Shown: positions 8,493 to 18,300 of the stretch, in pieces
How the letters are laid out: every line of letters starts with the position of its first letter
Numbering within the stretch: the first letter of the stretch is position 1
Assembly: GCA_023144895.1 (NCBI GenBank)
Contig: JAGLEV010000065.1
Location: 1 to 49,295 of the forward strand
Length of the DNA: 49,295 nucleotides
Direction: 5' to 3'
From: Thiotrichaceae bacterium
GTDB lineage: Bacteria; Pseudomonadota; Gammaproteobacteria; Thiotrichales; Thiotrichaceae
Made by a program: the position numbers and the translations under genes
Notes under the pieces: generated by a model
Databases searched by the model: none
The model's input: the letters and a program-made list of their open reading frames with translations, nothing else
Told to the model about the DNA's origin: nothing

Positions 8493-9412
8493 GTAATGAC
8501 GCGTTAGACACTGAGCAGATAGATCATTTTATTCGCTATTGTCGTATTGAAAAACGTTACTCGATACATACAATCAATGCGTATCGACGTGACATTAAAC
8601 AGTTTCAAGTCGCTGTATTGAAAAATGATGAAACGGTATCGATTATTTCCAGCCAAGCCACCGATATTCAATCATTTGTTGCCCATTTGCATCGCCAAGG
8701 GCAACAACCAAAAACGATCAAGCGCAAGCTTTCTAGTCTTTCTTCCTTTTTTAATTATCTTGTTCGGCAGGAGATAATAAAAAGTAGCCCTGTTATTGGT
8801 ATTCATAGTCCCAAGCTAACGCGCAGTCTACCCCAAACCTTAGAAATCGAAACATTAGATCGTTTATTAGCGATTCCCTGTGATAGTTTTATTAATGCAC
8901 GAGATCAAGCTATTTTAGAAGTCTTTTATTCCTCTGGATTACGCTTGAGTGAGCTGGTGTCTTTAGATTATGTTGATATTAATTTTTATGATAAAACAGT
9001 GAAAGTCTTGGGTAAGGGTAATAAAGAGCGCTTGCTACCTTTAGGGGATAAGGCGATGACAGCATTAAAGCAGTGGTTTGAATATCGTCAACACAAGCTT
9101 GAGATGGGTGAGAATGCTGTTTTTATTAGTAATCGTGGTCAACGTATTCATCAACGTTCTATTCAGCAACGAGTGAATCATTGGCAGAAGAAATTAGGGA
9201 TTGAGCAAAGTGTTCACCCTCATAAACTACGCCATTCCTTTGCAACGCATTTATTACAATCCTCTGGAGACCTACGTGCAGTGCAAGAGCTGTTAGGTCA
9301 TGCTGATATCTCAACAACACAGGTCTATACCCATTTAGATTATCAGCATTTAGCAAAAGTTTATGATCAGGCTCACCCACGAGCGAGGAAGAAGGATGAC
9401 TTAAAAAAGTGA
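8489..9412 (+). CDS. xerC: Tyrosine recombinase XerC
   Basis: XerC acts with XerD at dif sites to resolve chromosome dimers. The 307-residue protein has a SAM-like N-terminal core-binding domain (about 8-95) and the catalytic set Arg152 (SSGLRLSEL), Lys176 (KGNKE), His245 and Arg248 (HPHKLRHS), His271 (LGHADIS) and Tyr280 (QVYTHLD). Position after dapF-DUF484 favours XerC over XerD. The only plausible start is TTG at 8489, overlapping the TGA of DUF484, so initiation probably depends on coupling. It is convergent with lysA across 43 bp with no strong terminator. Confidence 0.93.
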   Translation: MSNDALDTEQIDHFIRYCRIEKRYSIHTINAYRRDIKQFQVAVLKNDETVSIISSQATDIQSFVAHLHRQGQQPKTIKRKLSSLSSFFNYLVRQEIIKSSPVIGIHSPKLTRSLPQTLEIETLDRLLAIPCDSFINARDQAILEVFYSSGLRLSELVSLDYVDINFYDKTVKVLGKGNKERLLPLGDKAMTALKQWFEYRQHKLEMGENAVFISNRGQRIHQRSIQQRVNHWQKKLGIEQSVHPHKLRHSFATHLLQSSGDLRAVQELLGHADISTTQVYTHLDYQHLAKVYDQAHPRARKKDDLKK

Positions 9413-9455
9413 TATTAATGGAATGTTGTTAATATTGCTTTATAGCTTGAGTTCA

Positions 9456-10706
9456 TCACTCAGGCAATAATGTTTCTCCTGCCATTAACTGTTCAATCGT
9501 CTCACGCGCTTTAATGCAATAGTGTTTTTCACCATCGACCATCACCTCTGCCACACGAGGTCGGCTATTGTAGTTAGATGACATCGTGGCACCATAAGCA
9601 CCTGATGAACGTATAGCAAGCAAATCACCTTGCTTAATAGTGAGTTTACGGTTCTTTCCTAGGAAATCACCCGTTTCACAAATAGGGCCTACAATATCGT
9701 AGTTTTTACTCGGAGAGTCATGACTATTATCAACGGGAATAATCGCTTGCCATGCTTGGTATAAGGCGGGTCGAATTAGGTCATTCATTGCAGTATCAAC
9801 AATAGCAAAGTTCTTTGCTTCGGTATGTTTTAGATACTCCACACGAGTCACCAAAATCCCTGCATTCGCGGTAATAGCACGCCCAGGTTCGATAATAATT
9901 TTATAATCCTTGACCGCAGGATTGCTAAATAATTGCTTTGTATAGTCAGCGGGTAAAGGAGGTGTTTCATTATCATAGGTCACGCCTAAACCACCCCCTA
10001 AATCAAGGTGCTGAATATTAATGCCCGATGCTTTTAATTTATTAGCGAGAAGCAATATTCGGTCTAAAGCATCAGAAAAAGGGGCTAGCTCGGTTAGCTG
10101 TGAACCAATATGACAATCGATTCCTATAATATTTAAATACGGTAAGCGGTTAGCCTGTTGATAGGCTAGCTCAGCAATTTCAATATCAATACCAAATTTA
10201 TTTTCTTTTAAACCTGTTGAGATATAGGGGTGTGTGCCTGCATCAACATCGGGGTTGACCCGAATAGAAATAGGGGCGACTTTACCCATCGCACCAGCGA
10301 CTTCATTTAAACGCTCTATTTCTGCGGTAGATTCAATATTAAAACAATGAATACCGACTTCTAAAGCCCGTTGCATTTCATCAACTCGTTTACCTACACC
10401 AGAGAAAACGATTTTACTGGGTTCTGCACCCGCAGCTAATACTCGCTCTAATTCACCTAATGAAACAATATCAAAACCAGAACCCATTCGTGCAAAGAGG
10501 TTTAAAATAGCAAGATTAGAGTTTGCTTTAACGGCATAACACACTAAATGATCATGATTACCAAAGGCATCATTAAAAGCGTTCCAATGACGTTCTAATG
10601 TACTGCGCGAGTAGATATAACAAGGGCTACCATATTTTTCGGCTATTGTTGATATCGCTGTCTCTTCAGCATGTAGCTGTTTATTACGGTAATTAAAATG
10701 ATCCAT
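9456..10706 (-). CDS. lysA: Diaminopimelate decarboxylase
   Basis: LysA decarboxylates meso-diaminopimelate to L-lysine, the last step of the pathway to which dapF also belongs. The 416-residue protein is a fold-III PLP enzyme: the PLP Lys60 lies in CYAVKANSN, followed by GSGFDIVSLGEL, a His-containing DCHIGSQL loop, LDLGGGLG, the phosphate-binding EPGRAITANAG, and the substrate motif PICETGDFLGK with the C-terminal Tyr region GAYGATMSSNYNSR. It begins 15 bp after the lptM stop. Together these form the lptM-lysA pair seen widely in proteobacteria. Confidence 0.97.
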   Translation of the reverse strand: MDHFNYRNKQLHAEETAISTIAEKYGSPCYIYSRSTLERHWNAFNDAFGNHDHLVCYAVKANSNLAILNLFARMGSGFDIVSLGELERVLAAGAEPSKIVFSGVGKRVDEMQRALEVGIHCFNIESTAEIERLNEVAGAMGKVAPISIRVNPDVDAGTHPYISTGLKENKFGIDIEIAELAYQQANRLPYLNIIGIDCHIGSQLTELAPFSDALDRILLLANKLKASGINIQHLDLGGGLGVTYDNETPPLPADYTKQLFSNPAVKDYKIIIEPGRAITANAGILVTRVEYLKHTEAKNFAIVDTAMNDLIRPALYQAWQAIIPVDNSHDSPSKNYDIVGPICETGDFLGKNRKLTIKQGDLLAIRSSGAYGATMSSNYNSRPRVAEVMVDGEKHYCIKARETIEQLMAGETLLPE

Positions 10707-10721
10707 AGCGCTTTACTTAGT

Positions 10722-10868
10722 TTATTGTGATGGTGTATTGGTTGTTTTTACAGGTTTATCATGAGTATCAGGTAAGTAAAGATTACCTTTATTCCCACAG
10801 CCTGTTAGAGAGCTTAGCATTGAAAGTATGAGGATAATAAAAAAAAGCTGAAATTTTGCTGAAAGCAT
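10722..10868 (-). CDS. lptM: LptM (YifL-like) small lipoprotein
   Basis: A 48-residue reading frame starts at ATG 10868. It has a hydrophobic signal sequence, a lipobox LTGC with the acylated Cys at residue 24, and the diagnostic continuation CGNKGNLYLP, close to the 'CGxKGPLYxP' of LptM/YifL. In Escherichia coli LptM binds the LptD-LptE translocon and helps LptD oxidation. The mature part is only 25 residues and ends in a polar Thr/Asn tail. It sits directly upstream of lysA, the usual place for this gene. It is easily missed because of its length. Confidence 0.88.
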   Translation of the reverse strand: MLSAKFQLFFIILILSMLSSLTGCGNKGNLYLPDTHDKPVKTTNTPSQ

Positions 10869-10894
10869 AGAATAGTGTGTAAGTTTTAGGTCGT

Positions 10895-10947
10895 TTGATG
10901 ATCATTAATTTAATGATCACTAAGGTCTTAACTCTAGGTCAGACCTT
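10895..10947. promoter_or_regulatory. Clustered palindromes upstream of lptM-lysA
   Basis: A near-perfect palindrome, TGATCATTAA-T-TTAATGATCA (10899-10919), is followed by a second inverted repeat, AAGGTCT (10922-10928) with AGACCTT (10941-10947). The first also contains TTGATGATCATTAA, one base from the FNR consensus TTGAT-N4-ATCAA. It lies about 30 bp upstream of the lptM start, so it could be an operator. It could instead be a terminator-like structure for the upstream DUF2892 gene. No T-tract follows either hairpin. Confidence 0.35.
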
Positions 10948-11022
10948 AAGCCTAACAAATACCGATCCGTTGATCATTGATGAGTATTTACTGGCTTAAA
11001 GTCAAACCGACAAGAATGCGCT

Positions 11023-11214
11023 TTAGCTTGACTTAAAACCCATTTTTTCTAAGATCATTGCTAATGGGCAAAAACCTGTAAAGGCTGATTGGAATAAGTT
11101 AAGTCCAACAAAAGCGGTCACCCATAAAAAGTTAGGGTTGACTTTCATACCAAGTATTGCCGTGATTAGAACGACAGCGCCAGCAACGGCAAGGATTATT
11201 TTATCAATAGTCAT
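11023..11214 (-). CDS. DUF2892 (YgaP-like) inner-membrane protein
   Basis: A 63-residue protein with two membrane helices (about residues 6-22 and 27-45) and the motif 'FTGFCPLAMILEKMG', which marks the DUF2892 family. This domain is the membrane anchor of YgaP rhodanese proteins and also occurs alone, as here. The conserved Cys in FCPL is present. No rhodanese domain is attached or adjacent. It is the next minus-strand gene after gltA, about 90 bp downstream. Confidence 0.82.
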   Translation of the reverse strand: MTIDKIILAVAGAVVLITAILGMKVNPNFLWVTAFVGLNLFQSAFTGFCPLAMILEKMGFKSS

Positions 11215-11306
11215 AAGGTTGTTTCCAATAATTTTAAGTGAGATTTTTATCTCAGTATAAGAGTAATCAACAGCTTACTCACTGTTAATTAGTATATCCA
11301 TATTTT

Positions 11307-12614
11307 CTAACGTTTATCTAGTTTAGCATAATTTCTAAGTTCTTCACCAGAATAGAGCTGTCGAGGACGACCGATACGTGATTCAGGGTCTTGCATCATT
11401 TCATTCCAGTGTGAAATCCAGCCAATAGTGCGAGATAAAGCGAAGATGACAGTAAACATATTTAATGGGATTTTCATCGCTAAAAGGATAATACCTGAAT
11501 AGTAATCGACGTTCGGATAGAGGTTTCGTGATTTGAAATAGTCATCTTTTAATGCAACACTTTCAATCTTCATTGCTGTATCAAATAATTCTTGATAGTC
11601 ATTGCCTGGTTCTAGTTGTTGTAATATTTTATGGCACATATTACGAATAATAACCGCACGAGGATCATAGTTTTTATAAATACGATGTCCAAAGCCCATT
11701 AAGCGAAAGCGATCCGTTTTATCTTTGGCGCGGTCAATATAATGTTGTACATCGTTATCAGAATTGGAAATATCCAATAACATTTGGATAACCGCCTCAT
11801 TAGCGCCACCATGAGCAGGCCCCCATAGAGAAGCAATACCTGCTGAAACCGCAGCAAAAGGGTTTGCCTCAGAGCTACCCGTTAGGCGAACGGTGGAAGT
11901 TGATGCATTTTGCTCATGATCTGCATGTAAGATCATAATTAAGTCTAAGGCTTTAACAAATAGGGGGGGAGGGGTGTATTCCTCGGTCGGCATGGCAAAC
12001 ATCATGTAAAGGAAGTTGCTGGCATAATCGAGGTGATTCTGTGGGTACATAAACGGTAAGCCGTGCGCATAGCGATATGACCATGCGGCAATGGTTGGCA
12101 TTTTGGCAATTAAACGGTGGGCAGCTCGTTGGCGTAGCTTGGCATCATGGACATTTTCATGATCATGAAAGAAAGAGGATAAGGCTCCTACTACGCCCAC
12201 CATAATTCCCATCGGGTGAGCATCACGACGAAAGCCTGTATAAAAGCTTCTTAATGCTTCATGGAGTAGAGTGTGCTGGCGAATATCTTCTTGAAAGTCA
12301 TCAAATTGTTTTTCATTCGGTAAATTACCATAATAGAGTAAATAACAGACTTCTAAAAAAGTACTTTTCTCAGCTAATTCCTCAATAGGATAACCACGAT
12401 AACGTAAAACTCCTTTTTCACCATCTAAATAAGTGATAGCACTTTGACAGCTTGCTGTGGCTAAAAAACCAGGGTCATAGGTAAAATAGCCTAGCTCCTT
12501 ATAAAGTCCACGTACATCTATCGTTGGTGTACCAACAGTAGGGCGCAGAATAGGAAGTTCTAGTTTTTTTCCTGTACTATTGTCAATTAGGGTAATGGTC
12601 TCTGTATTCTTCAT
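11307..12614 (-). CDS. gltA: Citrate synthase (type II, hexameric class)
   Basis: GltA condenses acetyl-CoA and oxaloacetate to citrate, entering the TCA cycle. The 435-residue protein carries the three catalytic residues: His268 (GPAHGGANEA), His310 (GFGHRIYKN) and Asp370 (YPNVDYYSG). The N-terminal beta-rich domain seen in NADH-inhibited Gram-negative enzymes is present (about 1-60). HADHEQNASTSTVR near 230 is intact. It is divergent from the unknown gene at 12751. Downstream, TGAGAT-aaaa-ATCTCA near 11240 in the minus orientation is at best a weak terminator. Confidence 0.97.
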   Translation of the reverse strand: MKNTETITLIDNSTGKKLELPILRPTVGTPTIDVRGLYKELGYFTYDPGFLATASCQSAITYLDGEKGVLRYRGYPIEELAEKSTFLEVCYLLYYGNLPNEKQFDDFQEDIRQHTLLHEALRSFYTGFRRDAHPMGIMVGVVGALSSFFHDHENVHDAKLRQRAAHRLIAKMPTIAAWSYRYAHGLPFMYPQNHLDYASNFLYMMFAMPTEEYTPPPLFVKALDLIMILHADHEQNASTSTVRLTGSSEANPFAAVSAGIASLWGPAHGGANEAVIQMLLDISNSDNDVQHYIDRAKDKTDRFRLMGFGHRIYKNYDPRAVIIRNMCHKILQQLEPGNDYQELFDTAMKIESVALKDDYFKSRNLYPNVDYYSGIILLAMKIPLNMFTVIFALSRTIGWISHWNEMMQDPESRIGRPRQLYSGEELRNYAKLDKR

Positions 12615-12750
12615 TGGCTCTTATTCGCTCGGTCATTGTCGCTAAGGGGCGCATTCTAACAAAACACAGACTAAGTTGATAAACTTATCGCTTTGCTATG
12701 GTTTTTTTGGGATTATATCTTGATATCCTTATTATAATGGAATCTTTAGT

Positions 12751-13437
12751 ATGATTAAAAAATCTACAATTGGCTTGAGCTTAGTCTCAATTTTATTTCT
12801 TGGAATACTTATCGTAATGATGACAGGGGGCTTTTCACCTCAGCCACAACAGCGAGATCATGTTCATTTGCCTTGGCTTATTAATGCTGATGATGACAAT
12901 CAAACTAAAGTTATTTCATTATCAATAGGATCACAAACATTTTCTGAAGTTGTTCACACTTTGCGTAAATTACCAGAATTGGCAATATTTGAAACACCGA
13001 AAGGAGAACGTACTATTGAGGGTTTTTTTTCTAAGGTAAGGCAAGGGGTTTTGCTTGCTAACCTTGTAGTAGAAGTGGATATTACTGGTAAAAATCTGGC
13101 TCCTTTGGCACGTTTAGAACAGAAGGGTGAGCCGACACCGAGTGGCTTATGGCGCTGGAATCTTTCAAAAACTGGCATTGTTACTGTGAATCAGTGGCGG
13201 GTTTGGAAGCTGGCTTATATTCCAACAACACAATATTCTACTGAGCAATTGCTTAAATTCTTCGGACAACCTGAGAGTAAAAAAATGCTGGGTAATGACG
13301 TAAAATTGTGGCGTTATTCTGCAAAAGGTTTGATTATTACTGAAGATAGTGAAGGACGAACTATTTTTTACTATAGTTCACGAAAGGATTTTTTACGTTT
13401 AGAAAAGTCGCTTTCAATTATCACAACGCCAATTTAA
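12751..13437 (+). CDS. Uncharacterised single-pass membrane or exported protein
   Basis: A 228-residue protein with one N-terminal hydrophobic segment (about 7-27: GLSLVSILFLGILIVMM) and a soluble, probably periplasmic remainder. I do not recognise a family. A 'SIGSQTFSEVVHTLRKLPELAIFE' stretch and a late 'RLEKSL' helix are the main visible features. Its stop overlaps the ycgN start by one base (TAATG), tying it to the ycgN-hslR-ygjP set. A TATAAT lies at 12733-12738, only 12 bp before the ATG. No good ribosome site is visible, so a near-leaderless transcript is possible. Confidence 0.8.
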   Translation: MIKKSTIGLSLVSILFLGILIVMMTGGFSPQPQQRDHVHLPWLINADDDNQTKVISLSIGSQTFSEVVHTLRKLPELAIFETPKGERTIEGFFSKVRQGVLLANLVVEVDITGKNLAPLARLEQKGEPTPSGLWRWNLSKTGIVTVNQWRVWKLAYIPTTQYSTEQLLKFFGQPESKKMLGNDVKLWRYSAKGLIITEDSEGRTIFYYSSRKDFLRLEKSLSIITTPI

Positions 13438-13898
13438 TGACTATTTCATCAATAGCAACGCCTTGGTGGGAAGCTAAAAGGTTGAGCGAGATGAGTGAGG
13501 CAGAGTGGGAAATGCTCTGTGACCGTTGTGCTAAATGTTGTTTAATGAAGTTAGAAGATGAGGACACAGGAGATGTGTATTATACCGATGTGACTTGTCA
13601 GCTTATGGATGGTAGTGATGGCAGTTGTACACAATATGGGCAGCGTGAACGTTTGGTTCCTACGTGTATTAAATTGACTAAAAATAATCTAGAACAAGTC
13701 GAATGGATGCCACTCAGTTGTGCGTATCGACGTTTAATGGAAGGGCGAGGTTTAGCAAGCTGGCACCCTTTAGTCACAGGAAATAAAGACTCAACACAGC
13801 AATCAGGTAATTCTGTCTTAGGGCGCTTTGTTTATGAAACCGAAGTTGAAGATTTAGAGGAAAGAATTGTTACATGGCCACTCAACGAAGGCAATTAG
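13437..13898 (+). CDS. ycgN: YcgN family cysteine-cluster protein (UPF0260)
   Basis: A 153-residue soluble protein with the family's cysteine arrangement: CDRCAKCC near residue 29, a later VTCQLMDG, a single Cys in GSCTQYG, PTCIKLT and SCAYR. The pattern suggests metal or Fe-S binding, but no function is established. The motif WMPLSCAYR...GRGLASWHPLVTG is characteristic. It overlaps the preceding gene by one base and the following hslR gene by 25 bp, so all are probably on one message. Confidence 0.9.
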   Translation: MTISSIATPWWEAKRLSEMSEAEWEMLCDRCAKCCLMKLEDEDTGDVYYTDVTCQLMDGSDGSCTQYGQRERLVPTCIKLTKNNLEQVEWMPLSCAYRRLMEGRGLASWHPLVTGNKDSTQQSGNSVLGRFVYETEVEDLEERIVTWPLNEGN

Positions 13899-14281
13899 AA
13901 TTAACCAAGGTTCGATTAGATAAATGGCTTTGGGCAGCGCGTTTTTTTAAAACACGTAAGTTAGCAACCGAAGCCATTACGGGCGGACGTGTGCATCTTA
14001 ATGGTGCTAGAGTTAAGCCAGCTAAGGCAGTAATTTGTGGTGATATGCTGGAAGTTACGCGTGGCATGGAGCATTTTGAGGTTGAGGTGTTAGGTTTAAA
14101 TGATCAACGTCGACCCGCGAAAGAAGCCGTTTTACTCTATGCAGAAACAGAGGAAAGTATAGAAAAACGAGCACAAGAAGTTGAAGCGATAAAAATGACG
14201 GGAGCACATGTTAATTATGGTAAAAAACCTGGTAAACATGAACGTAAACAATTACGAAATATAAAGAAATATGGTAGCTAA
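13874..14281 (+). CDS. hslR: Heat shock protein 15 (S4 RNA-binding protein)
   Basis: Hsp15 binds 50S subunits carrying nascent chains and helps recycle stalled subunits after heat stress. The 135-residue product has an S4 domain at about 9-75 (VRLDKWLWAARFFKTRKLATEA, then GGRVHLNGARVKPAKAV, given in two pieces) and a basic C-terminal tail with GKKPGKHERKQLR. Length matches. The start lies within ycgN and the stop within ygjP, with 25 bp and 11 bp overlaps. Confidence 0.93.
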   Translation: MATQRRQLELTKVRLDKWLWAARFFKTRKLATEAITGGRVHLNGARVKPAKAVICGDMLEVTRGMEHFEVEVLGLNDQRRPAKEAVLLYAETEESIEKRAQEVEAIKMTGAHVNYGKKPGKHERKQLRNIKKYGS

Positions 14282-15029
14282 AAGCGTACCTGAAATTTAT
14301 TCGATTGATTTAGGGGGAGGGATGCGTTGTGATTATACTCTCCGTATTTCTACTCGGGCGAAGCGTTTAAGACTTAGCGTGACTCCTATAGGGAAAGTTG
14401 AAGTGATTCGACCTGTTTTTGTTTTGACTCGTGATGCACATGCGATGGTGTACGAAAAACGAGAATGGCTAAAGAAGACTTTACTTGAAGTTGATCAAAC
14501 GCCAGATGCTTCACTGTATCCTGATCCACCGAGTACATTGAATTTACAAATGATTGATAGGGTTGTTAAGATTAAATATAGTGATCATCATAGCTCAGAA
14601 TCTTATCTTAGTGGTCAATTAGTGAGTGATACTGATTTAACCATCAAGGGTAATACCAAGGATTATCCTGAACAAGTTTATACGTTATTAATCGATTATT
14701 TAAAGCATCTGGGGAAGTCCTATTTACCTGATGTACTTGAAGAAGTAAGCCAGCAATGCCGTTTAAAATATAGTAAAGTCACTATTCGAGCACAAAAAAC
14801 ACGTTGGGGTAGCTGTACTAATAAAAATAATATTAGCCTTAATTGTAAATTATTATTTTTTCCTCCTGAAATTGCTCGCTCGGTTTGTATTCATGAGCTG
14901 TGTCACACTTTGGAATTGAACCATTCGGCTAGGTTTTGGGCTCATGTGAAGCAGTATGACCCTAAATATAAAGAACATGATGAGTTGTTGAAGAAGAGGT
15001 TGGAGGAGTTTCTGCCGTTTGGGTTTTGA
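14271..15029 (+). CDS. YgjP-like zinc metallopeptidase-fold protein
   Basis: A 252-residue protein of the YgjP/DUF45 family. The active-site HELCH motif (about residue 209) and the preceding WGSCTNKNNISLN signature (about 181) are present, as is a later His in NHSARFWAHV that would complete the zinc site. The fold is shared with WLM/SprT-like peptidases; some YgjP proteins have been reported to hydrolyse UTP, so the in vivo substrate is uncertain. It overlaps hslR by 11 bp and ends the operon, facing the dead antitoxin gene on the other strand. Confidence 0.87.
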   Translation: MVAKSVPEIYSIDLGGGMRCDYTLRISTRAKRLRLSVTPIGKVEVIRPVFVLTRDAHAMVYEKREWLKKTLLEVDQTPDASLYPDPPSTLNLQMIDRVVKIKYSDHHSSESYLSGQLVSDTDLTIKGNTKDYPEQVYTLLIDYLKHLGKSYLPDVLEEVSQQCRLKYSKVTIRAQKTRWGSCTNKNNISLNCKLLFFPPEIARSVCIHELCHTLELNHSARFWAHVKQYDPKYKEHDELLKKRLEEFLPFGF

Positions 15030-15045
15030 GTATCTAAAAGATATT

Positions 15046-15286
15046 TCATAACTCAATATCTCTTGGAAAATCTTTATCTCTTGTAATTTCAAGCTCAAAA
15101 TTAATAAAAGGGGAGCACCTAAAGAAAGAAATAATATCTTGTTTAGGTTTTATCATTTTTTTTGTATTCCTCAAAAGAAAGAATAACAACGGCATTATTA
15201 CCATGTTTCGTTACAAACTATGGCTTATTATGCATTGCATTTTCAACAAGTTGGCTAAATTTACTTTTAGTATCTTGAAGTTGCCA
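15046..15286 (-). pseudogene. Phd/YefM-family antitoxin remnant
   Basis: Read on the minus strand, the pieces WQLQDTKSKFSQLVENA, FVTKHGNNAVVILSFEEYKK and IKPKQDIISFFRCSP...PRDIEL are unmistakably a Phd/YefM antitoxin. The gene is broken three ways: no ATG, GTG or TTG lies between the upstream in-frame stop and the Trp codon; a TAG at 15220-15218 replaces the residue before FVTK; and an eight-base T run (15156-15163) puts the C-terminus one base out of frame. No toxin follows; the next gene downstream is the convergent ygjP. It is a relic of a type II toxin-antitoxin module. Confidence 0.8.
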
Positions 15287-15397
15287 TATTAGATGTCGGG
15301 TATCGTGTTAGCTTTTATATAATACAAGAAGTCAGTATGATACAACGATATAAATTTAACAATGCCAACTTATAAAGGTTCTCAGTTATCTATGATG

Positions 15398-18300
15398 TCA
15401 AGCTTGTACCAACAAGCTAGCCTGATAAAAATCAGTTTTGCCACTACCGAGTTTAGGTATCGCTTCCACAGTAATAAACTGACTAGGAATCATTAATGGA
15501 TTAGTATCATGATCAATTAACTGTTGTCTAATTGCCTTTGCATCTAAATCACTCACAATCAGGCAAACTACTTTTTCACCCTTTTTAGCATCAGGTAAAT
15601 TGACAGCAACGACCTCAAGTTCTGGCTCTTGTAAACAGTGGCTGATCTGGTTTTCAACCGCAGTCAGGCTAATCATTTCTCCTGCTATCTTGGCAAAGCG
15701 AGAATAGCGATCAACAATAATTAAGAAACCCTCTTCATCAAGGTGACCTTTATCCCCCGTTTTGTACCATATTTGTTCATCTTGCTCGACGATAACATCC
15801 GCTGTTTTCTCTGGTGCTTTAAGATAGCCTTTCATGACTTGTGGACCACTAATAAGAATTAAGCCATCGACATCAGTAGGCAATTCTGATAGATCAACAG
15901 GATCAACAATACGAAAACTTGTTCCTGGTAGTGGCATTCCTACACTACCCACCTTATTACCAACTTGCACTTTCCAATGCGTTGTATCCATTTCATCATG
16001 AACATTGACCGCGGCAACGGGTGAGGTTTCTGTTGCACCATAGCCTTCAAGAATTGTCTTATTGAATTTGAGCTGAAAGGCTTTTCTAATTTCAGGGTCA
16101 AGCTTTTCAGCTCCTGCAATAACCAGTCTCAATGACTTTAACATTAAGGGGTGTACCCGACGATTACGAGTATATAAACGTAAAAATGTTGAAGTACCAA
16201 AGATTGCAGTACCTTCATATTTAGCAATACCTTTAGCGATATTCAATACATCGGTTGGATCAGGGTGACAAACAATCGGTACACCTTCACTCAGCGGCAT
16301 AAGAGTGGATGCAAGTAAACCAAAGGCATGAAAAGTAGGTAATACCGACATAATAACATCAGCTTCTTGTGTGTTCAGCGCATTCGCAACTTGTCGAGAA
16401 TTGGCGACAATATTTTGGTGGCTTAACTCAATACCTTTGGGTTCACCTTCACTACCACTGGAAAATAAAATTGCAGCAGTTTGTTGGCTATCAATAGGGC
16501 TAAGGTAAATGGCTTGTAGTAGTCGGGTGGGTAGGGCGGCTACCATCAAGAGAGTGAATAGCATCTTAGATTTAGAAAGCTGTTCTTTAATCTCTTCTAA
16601 ATAAACTAAATCAGTGCCTTTAGTCATTTCTACTAAATCAATACCACGACCTTTAAGCTTTTTTACAAAGCGACTGGAGGTATAGATTGTCTTAATTTCA
16701 GCTTTTTTAATGGCGGCTTGAACTGATTCCTTGCTGGCAGAGTAATTTAAATTGACGATAGTTTTACCTATCGATAAAACCGCCATATTGGTAATGGCTC
16801 CCGCTGTACTGGTAGGGAGTAATAGACCAATATTTTGTTCAGGGCTTCGAGTTTTAATCACTTGACCAAAACTAAAGACAGCAGTAATAAATCGACGATT
16901 AGTGAGTGCCACACCAATAATATCAGCACTTGCCATACGAGAACTTTTACCCTTGGCTGTTTTTAGCCACTGTACTGGCAGAGAGGGGAGTTCATCGCTA
17001 TAATTTTTCCATGAAGAAACACTAAGATCAAAAATGCGTCGTTTTAGCTCATCGACTTGAATGCTATCCGCTTGTGCCTCACCAAAGGCAACAATAAGGT
17101 CGCGTTTAAATCCTGACTGTCTGTTTTCTTTAAGGAAAGTGCTCGCCCGAGAGAAGCGACTACCCCAAAGCCCATGGAGGTAGAAAGGAATGACAGTTGC
17201 ACCAGAGCCTTCAACCGCTTTTTGGTAGCCTCGTTTTAAGCTAGATATTTGCCCAGTACGACTAATTGTTCCTTCTGGAAATAAACAAACAGCTTTACCA
17301 TCCAGCAAAAGTTGGCGGATGGTTTGTATGGATGATTTGCTATTGCCTGATGAAATAGGGACAACGCCAAAGAGCTTAAGAAACCATTTGAGATACCAGC
17401 GCTCATAGTAGCTGCGTTCCATAACAAAGTGAATATTGCGGGGTGCAGCAAGTTGCACTAATGCCCAGTCGATCCAGCTAATATGATTGCCGAGTAGTAA
17501 TACACCTTTTCCAGCAGGAACATTTTCATAACCTAGGACACGAATGTTGTAACGAGAATGGAATAAACCCCCAAGTAAAAAGCGGAGTAAAGACTGGGGT
17601 AGCTTGATAATAGTGTAGAGACTACCAATCACTAGCACCACCGCAAGCATAAGGAATAAGCTAATGCTATCAACCAGACTGTAATAGACGAGTATGGCGG
17701 TTAAAATAAGAAAGCCCACCATAATGGCATGATGAATAAAATTGTATGCTGCAATGACCTTGCCCAGTTCATTAGCTTTTGCGTGATACTGCATATAAGC
17801 ATTGAGTGGAACAACAAAAAGTCCACCAGCAATGCCTAAAACGAGGAGGTTAATGGCTTGCAGAGCAATAGAGTCTAAAAGCGTAATTAATAAGGTAGTA
17901 ATAGCAATACCTAATGCACCAATAGGGATTAGTCCGCTTTCAATATGGTCTCGTGAGAATCGTCCTGCAACCATGGCTCCAATCATAATGCCAATGCCTG
18001 AGCAAGCGAGTAGGGCGTTAAGCTGATCGGTACGAGTTATGCTGAGATATTCTTTAGCATAGGCAGGATAAGTTGCGTGAATAACCTGAGCGGTAGACCA
18101 GAAAACAGATAAGCCTAAAATAGATAACCAGATATATTGATTATCTTTAACACTTTTTAAAATGCGTTTTTGTGTTTTTCCACGTAAATAATCACTCCAG
18201 TTATATTGAACATTATCATCAGCTTTAGTGAGTTGAGGTAAGCGATAGGCAAGTATTAACTCAATGGTTGTAAAGGCAACAAGCCCCCAGCCTAAGAGTG

